From the NCBI GenBank assembly GCA_902806595.1, contig CADCXC010000035.1, forward strand, positions 1,426,001-1,490,000: a stretch of DNA of 64,000 nt, in the 5' to 3' direction. Below are positions 59,507-64,000 of the stretch, piece after piece; position 1 is the first letter of the stretch; each line of letters starts with the position of its first letter. The notes beneath the pieces are model-generated. The model was not told where the DNA came from. It searched no databases and saw only the letters and a program-made list of their open reading frames with translations. The translations under genes were made by a program, and so were the position numbers. The stretch is from Pyrenopolyporus hunteri (Eukaryota; Ascomycota; Sordariomycetes; Xylariales; Hypoxylaceae).

Positions 59507-59919
59507 CTTTGCTTCATTAACACATGATTCAAAGAGCAAGATCCTGCAAAGTCCCTTCCGGGTTTCCATCTCAAAGATTTCATCAGCTTTCCATCGATCC
59601 TTTGCAATGGGAGACACATAAACGGTTTATCTCGGGACAGTCCGTGCGAAAGCTAGTTAGAAAAAAAAAAAGAGACAGTGACAATGCCGCCAATGCCAAA
59701 CTCCTGCGACTGCAAATGAAGAAGACTGATGATCATTTCATCGTGACATCCACCAATATCTCATCCTCATTAAAACAAAGCCTTACTTCACCAGTACGTA
59801 GCGGTGGAGGCAAATTGGAAAACCTGAAAAGTCATAACTCCTGCTGGAAGTCATAGGTCGAATAGAAAGCTTCTGGCATCAATTCTGGCATCGTCGTCGA
59901 GTTTCGCATAGACAAGTAC

Positions 59920-60466
59920 TTAGACACGGTTCACTATCTCGTGCTCTTGGACTAGGAAGAGTTAATATGTTAGCGAGTGAACAGAGGGTAAATTATCAGG
60001 GAGGGCACGTAAGTTGTTATAACATACCTTGTTCCTCGCCACCACGACGGAGGCCAACCCACTGGTTCCACTTCATGTCAGGGCGGTGGGATCCGAGGGG
60101 GTTGGGCTGCTCGAAGGACGATAGGTCCTCAGTCTTAACAGTGTTGAAGTGGTCGTCCTTGGGAGGGGGGACGGGGTCGGTGGTCTCCTGGGCGACGGCA
60201 GGCTGCGAGGAAGACTCGGAACGCACGGTGGCAGTGCCGGAAGGGAGAACAGTAGCGTTCTTAGCGAAACGATTCTTGCGGGCCCGCCAGACGAAGATGC
60301 CCACCACGGTGATGAGGACGATGGCAGCGACGCCGGTGATGACGCCGATCTCGAGACCAGTCGGCTGGAAGTGCTTGTTATCACCACCAAGAACAGCCGG
60401 GCTGGCTCCGCCATCGAGGGGCGCGCCCGCGTCGTAGTGATCATCGGAGTCGGGAAGAGGCGCCAT
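59920..60466 (-). CDS. Small single-pass membrane protein, unknown function
   Basis: Two exons on the minus strand, 60466-60028 and 59951-59920, with a 76-nt intron (GTATGT donor, GCTAAC and ATTAAC near the acceptor CCTAG), give 156 residues. The start ATG at 60466 has a good context (ACAACCATGG). Residues 1-37 are acidic and Gly/Ala-rich without a signal peptide. A strong membrane segment at about 38-60 (LEIGVITGVAAIVLITVVG) is followed by the positive stop RARKNRFAKN, which suggests a type III/Nout-Cin topology. The tail is Ser/Thr/Pro-rich, then has a conserved-looking motif DMKWNQWVGLRRGGEEQ crossing into the short last exon. Not recognised as a named family. Confidence 0.75.
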
Positions 60467-63400
60467 GGTTGTTGTGTTTAGGTAGGCCGATGACAAAATT
60501 GATGGTGATGGTAAGAAATGTGATAGGAAGGCTGACTAGGTTATTAGTCAAGCCGTTGGTGGATGGCGAGCTGAATCCTTGTTTGACGTGACAGATTCGA
60601 ATCTCGGCCAGACTAAAGAGGAGGAAGGAAGACGTGTGTACAGAGAGACGCGACGAGGAGTGGAGTTGTGGTCACGGAGAAGTTGTACGTCACCGAGAGA
60701 GTTCCTCCCAAGCAACGCGGATGACGAAGATGAAAAGAAGAGAAAAAATAAAATAAAATCGGAATGGGAAAGAAAAATACGAATGTAAAAAGTGTGGGGG
60801 ATATATTTAGTGGCAGAGGGCAAGAAGTGAATTGTCAGGAGCGACGGTCACCTGGGAGAAGGAGCTGCCAGTCTAATCGCGTAAAACATAAAATTAAGTC
60901 GGTACGTGCTCTCAGGTACATACAATGCCCAATACCTCTGGCACCTGCGCCTGCCTGATGATTCCAGCGCCTCGTCCATTGCCTACATGTATGTAGGTAG
61001 GTACCTTTAAGATATTCGATAAACCCTTTTCGTAGGTACTTAACCCTAAGGGCACTCGCCAACCTGCCATAAATCTTTTTCAACCTCGTGCCTCGAAAAG
61101 GGGTATCTCCTTAGATCTGATTCTGCATCGACTCCTAATCCCTCTATGTCCAACACGCGACCGAATCGAGAACCATCTGGCCCTAGACCACAAGATCATT
61201 GGTTACTCTTCTGAAGCAGGACCGAATTGGGAAGTTCCTCGTGCCCAAATGAGTCAAAACCTAAACGTCGCCCCTCCTCTGTTGGCGAGCCTCGATCCCG
61301 TCGCTGTATCCAAGTGACGCATGATGAACCCGGCTGCTTGCGTCGGCAATGTGCCTGTCCGCCCGAGCACCCAGGCACTCTAACGGCCGTGACACCTTCG
61401 TCAGATCAAGCCCGCTATCCTGGCGAAATAACAGGTCGATCGGAGATGGGGTAGGTAACCGGCAGTTGCCAGGACAGGCCTGGCTTCATCGGCCTCGACT
61501 CTATCAGTTTCACCTGTGTAAGTCTATAAAGGGGAGCTGTTCTCGCGTGTATTGGTTCCTGTGTGCCCATAGGGTTTCGTGAGTACTCTCCCTTTCTTCT
61601 TCAGTGTCGTATACACATCTCGTCGGCAATACCCATTGATTCCACTTCGTTAACTGTTAAGGCGTTAGGTATGCCCATGTGTTTCTTCCCCTTTCTTCCT
61701 CCTATGCCGAGATGTACGTTCGAATGTCTCTGATGCCAATCAAGGTCTGAACACCATGCGTCAGTTATACCTATATTAGATAATCGTATCAAAGTCGAGA
61801 CGGAGTACAACGGGTTCGAGCCCAGAGACAAGTATCGAGTGTCTAACATGAAGTTGATTAGAAAGGAGCCCTTGCTTGACTGATTACCTAAATCAATAAG
61901 TATCCCATTTGGCCTACCTACCTACACATCTAGGGGGGCACGTATCATAGACCCATACTACCTCCTCTAAGGGGACTCCTATACGCAACGGAGATAGGAT
62001 CTTAGGTGGTGGCATAGACGCCCACCATCCACATCTGGCCTTCAAAGTACGCGTCGTTACACAAGGATCGTTTCGGCAGCCGAATCGTAGCTACCTCCTT
62101 TCCTAGTCCTAGATCAGAAGATACCATAATTTGTTTCAGGGCGAACCATCTACCCCTGGACCTAGCACGCACCCCATAAGATCTTATCTAATTGTGTTTG
62201 TGTTCTTAGAAGACGTTGTCGGTTCCGGCCTGTTGGGTCTTAGTATATACCGTAATACACATCACAGGGGGATGCGGTGGGCCCCTTTGTTAGGAAGGAT
62301 GCGATCCAAGTCGACGGTTGCTGATATAGCTGGAATATGAATGGTCCATCCATATTTAATTTATATATAGGTACGTCGAGCAAACCCCTTCGCAGCCCGT
62401 ACCGAACCCTACGGCCGTCTATGCCTCCCTGGTTGATTGCTAAATGACTTGTATGTCGTGTTTCTCGACATTATGAGGCCTGCTCGTGCGTGCTCATTCA
62501 GCATATTATGACTAGAAAAATAGGATTTGGGATGTTGATAATGTGGGGATGGGCCTACAACCTCTTCCTAGCCTGTACTACAAAAGGCTGTAGGCTGGAT
62601 GATGTCTACCTTAAATATTCATGGAAGGTGGCTTAAAACATCCCGAGATATCCAGGGGATATAAAGCTTTCTCGATGGAATCGAGCCGTGGGCCGGAAAA
62701 TCGAAATCGCGCGACTTCCGCCAAAGCCTTCGCGGAAGCCCATCATCCCTAACCCCTCGAGGTATGCCCCATCGTAGTACCCGGGTAGATAATGAGCGAG
62801 TGTTGTCTAAGCATGTACTTTATGCCTAGGTATAAGACTAGTTCGAAGCGCCTTCGTCTTGCCCGAGCCTCCGGGTTTCGCCCGATAAATCGCAAGCTTG
62901 ACCAATACAACAGCAACGAGAGGCTAAACGGGAATACCTATCCCGACACCGGGTATAAATCTTAGGAGGTACATGTAGTTAGGCAGCTAGGTACCTACCT
63001 AAGGGACTACATGAGTCGTAAGCTATGCTGTTAGTAAGCGGGTGTTTCCGCCAGCTTGCGCGGCATTGCGGGGGAATACGCTCTAGTTGACGTCAGAGGC
63101 TTGCGGTCCCCTAGGCGCATCGCCATTGTTCGTCCTCGCCGTTTGCGAAATTCTACGCCCTAAGGAAGCTCGAAGGGACCTGCGTGTCTGAGACTCGAGG
63201 CGATTTGTAGCCTACCCTGTTGGGTGCTAGGTGGATTCCGTTTCCTTGCCTGGGTATCATGACTGGCTGCGGCGAATTGCTTTATGGCTACCGTTTGTCC
63301 TGGCTATTGCCCGTAATTTTATAAATTTGGCGGTCGATATTCGCCTTATTCGCTTGATTGTGGTGATATCGACCCCGAGAGTTAGCTCAAAGGACCAGGC

Positions 63401-63687
63401 ACTGTATCTCTAGCCGTACTAACCTTCAATATAGCAAAAGAATACTCCCAAGCAAAATATAGTTTGTAGACATTCGTGGTATCTATCTCTCTACCTGTGA
63501 ACCCGTTCCAATGCTTATTCTTATTCCTAGACCGAACTTGTAACCCGGAAACCCTTTTGGAAAATGTTCGTTGATTCTCGTAACGGGGGTGGCAATCCAT
63601 CAAAAACGCCCATCCTAATGCAAAAAAAAAAGAAAAGAAGAGAAAAACCTTCTCTGTGTGTATCCTTATGTGCAATCCAATTCCCAT
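60467..63687. other. Gene-free interval
   Basis: The first several hundred bases are the upstream region of the minus-strand membrane-protein gene and are A/G-rich (about 60725-60790). The rest has only short frames. TAGGTAGG/CCTACCTA words occur at 60994-61005, 61914-61925 and 62978-63002, and a small hairpin CTTCCGC/GCGGAAG at 62715-62738. Confidence 0.5.
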
Positions 63688-64000
63688 TTACTGCCTCTGC
63701 TTCCTTAGTACCGACGATCTCTGACTGGTGCTCGTCGTTGAGGCGCGGGGGTCTGTATTCGTAGCCGGCGCCGCAGGAGCGTTCGCTGCTGGTGTGTCTG
63801 CTGTCGGAGATGGGACGCCCGAGGCTGCAGACATACGATTCCCGCGATCCGGTTGCGACATACTCTCCGGCCTCTTATGTAGTTTTCCGTTCGTGTATGC
63901 CGCCGCGATTCTTTCGCCTGTTTCGGTGCTCGAACTCCTTTCTATCGAAGGACCCTTCCCCTTCTCGTCCACGGCCGACTTCTTCCCACCCGGCGTTAGA
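63688..64000 (-). CDS. 3' end of a protein-coding gene running off the window
   Basis: A minus-strand frame is open from the right edge of the window to a stop at 63688, about 104 codons. It reads GGKKSAVDEKGKGPSIERSS and then a Ser/Thr/Ala/Pro-rich low-complexity tail ending VLRKQRQ. No in-frame ATG is needed, because the start lies outside the window. The sequence looks like a disordered C terminus and cannot be assigned to a family. A nearby splice acceptor at the edge cannot be excluded. Confidence 0.6.
   Translation of the reverse strand, partial: LTPGGKKSAVDEKGKGPSIERSSSTETGERIAAAYTNGKLHKRPESMSQPDRGNRMSAASGVPSPTADTPAANAPAAPATNTDPRASTTSTSQRSSVLRKQRQ

Larger units (their letters stand above)
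57382..59919. other. Intergenic region with one weak ORF
   Basis: Apart from the minus-strand frame at 57876-58304, no coding signal is visible. (GAT)5 lies at 59491-59506 and CCTAGGTA words at 58660-58770. The part from about 59450 is probably the 3' UTR of the small membrane-protein gene that ends at 59920. Confidence 0.45.

Noticed and set aside
59524..59856. 110-codon plus-strand frame
   Set aside because: It lies in the probable 3' UTR of the opposite-strand membrane-protein gene and lacks coding character.
1..64000. CRISPR arrays, bacterial operons, rRNA genes
   Set aside because: No regularly spaced repeats with unique spacers and no rRNA-like sequence were seen. The spliced genes show that the DNA is fungal.

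Overview
The window looks like chromosomal DNA of a filamentous ascomycete (Pezizomycotina). The evidence is short spliceosomal introns (about 50-140 nt, CTAAC-type branch points, GTAAGT-like donors), fungal core genes (WHI3, RSR1/KREV-1, IPI3, ATG29), and an 8-kb AT-rich block that looks mutated by repeat-induced point mutation (RIP). Intergenic DNA is full of TAGGTAGG/CCTACCTA words. I associate that with Sordariomycetes and perhaps Xylariales, but that placement is only a weak inference.

Layout. 1-8150: RIP-mutated island with no usable reading frame, in which the few remaining C residues sit almost only in CpG. 8580-9794: spliced gene for a secretory-pathway membrane protein. 9795-14746: no convincing gene, some hairpins. 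14747-16132 (minus): three-exon SGNH/PC-esterase family type II membrane protein. 17190-18168 (minus): unknown gene, possibly a pseudogene. 18169-27719: gene desert. 28567-30315: Whi3-type RNA-binding protein behind a long pyrimidine-rich leader. 30316-38441: gene-free. 38442-39747: eight-exon Rap/Ras-type GTPase (Rsr1/Krev-1), with a 9-bp minisatellite downstream. 43469-44788 (minus): IPI3, a Rix1-complex WD40 protein. 47968-49992: large disordered unknown protein. 52457-53677 (minus): multi-pass membrane protein of unknown function. 54802-56353: ATG29, with a 10-nt micro-exon. 56727-57381: degenerate foldback (MITE-like) element. 59920-60466 (minus): small single-pass membrane protein. 63688-64000 (minus): 3' end of a gene that runs off the window.

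The genes do not form an obvious cluster or pathway. They are mostly dispersed housekeeping functions: cell-cycle RNA regulation (Whi3), polarity signalling (Rsr1), ribosome assembly (Ipi3) and autophagosome initiation (Atg29), plus unknown membrane proteins. Density is low, about ten genes in 56 kb outside the RIP island, with 8-10 kb gaps on both sides of WHI3.

The most notable non-genic signals are the CpG-sparing mutation pattern of the AT island, a switch in strand polarity of its surviving bases near 4 kb, and the foldback element whose two arms differ in many places by transitions. All splice models were made by eye from reading frame, GT-AG sites and family similarity recalled from memory. 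No database search or transcript data was available.
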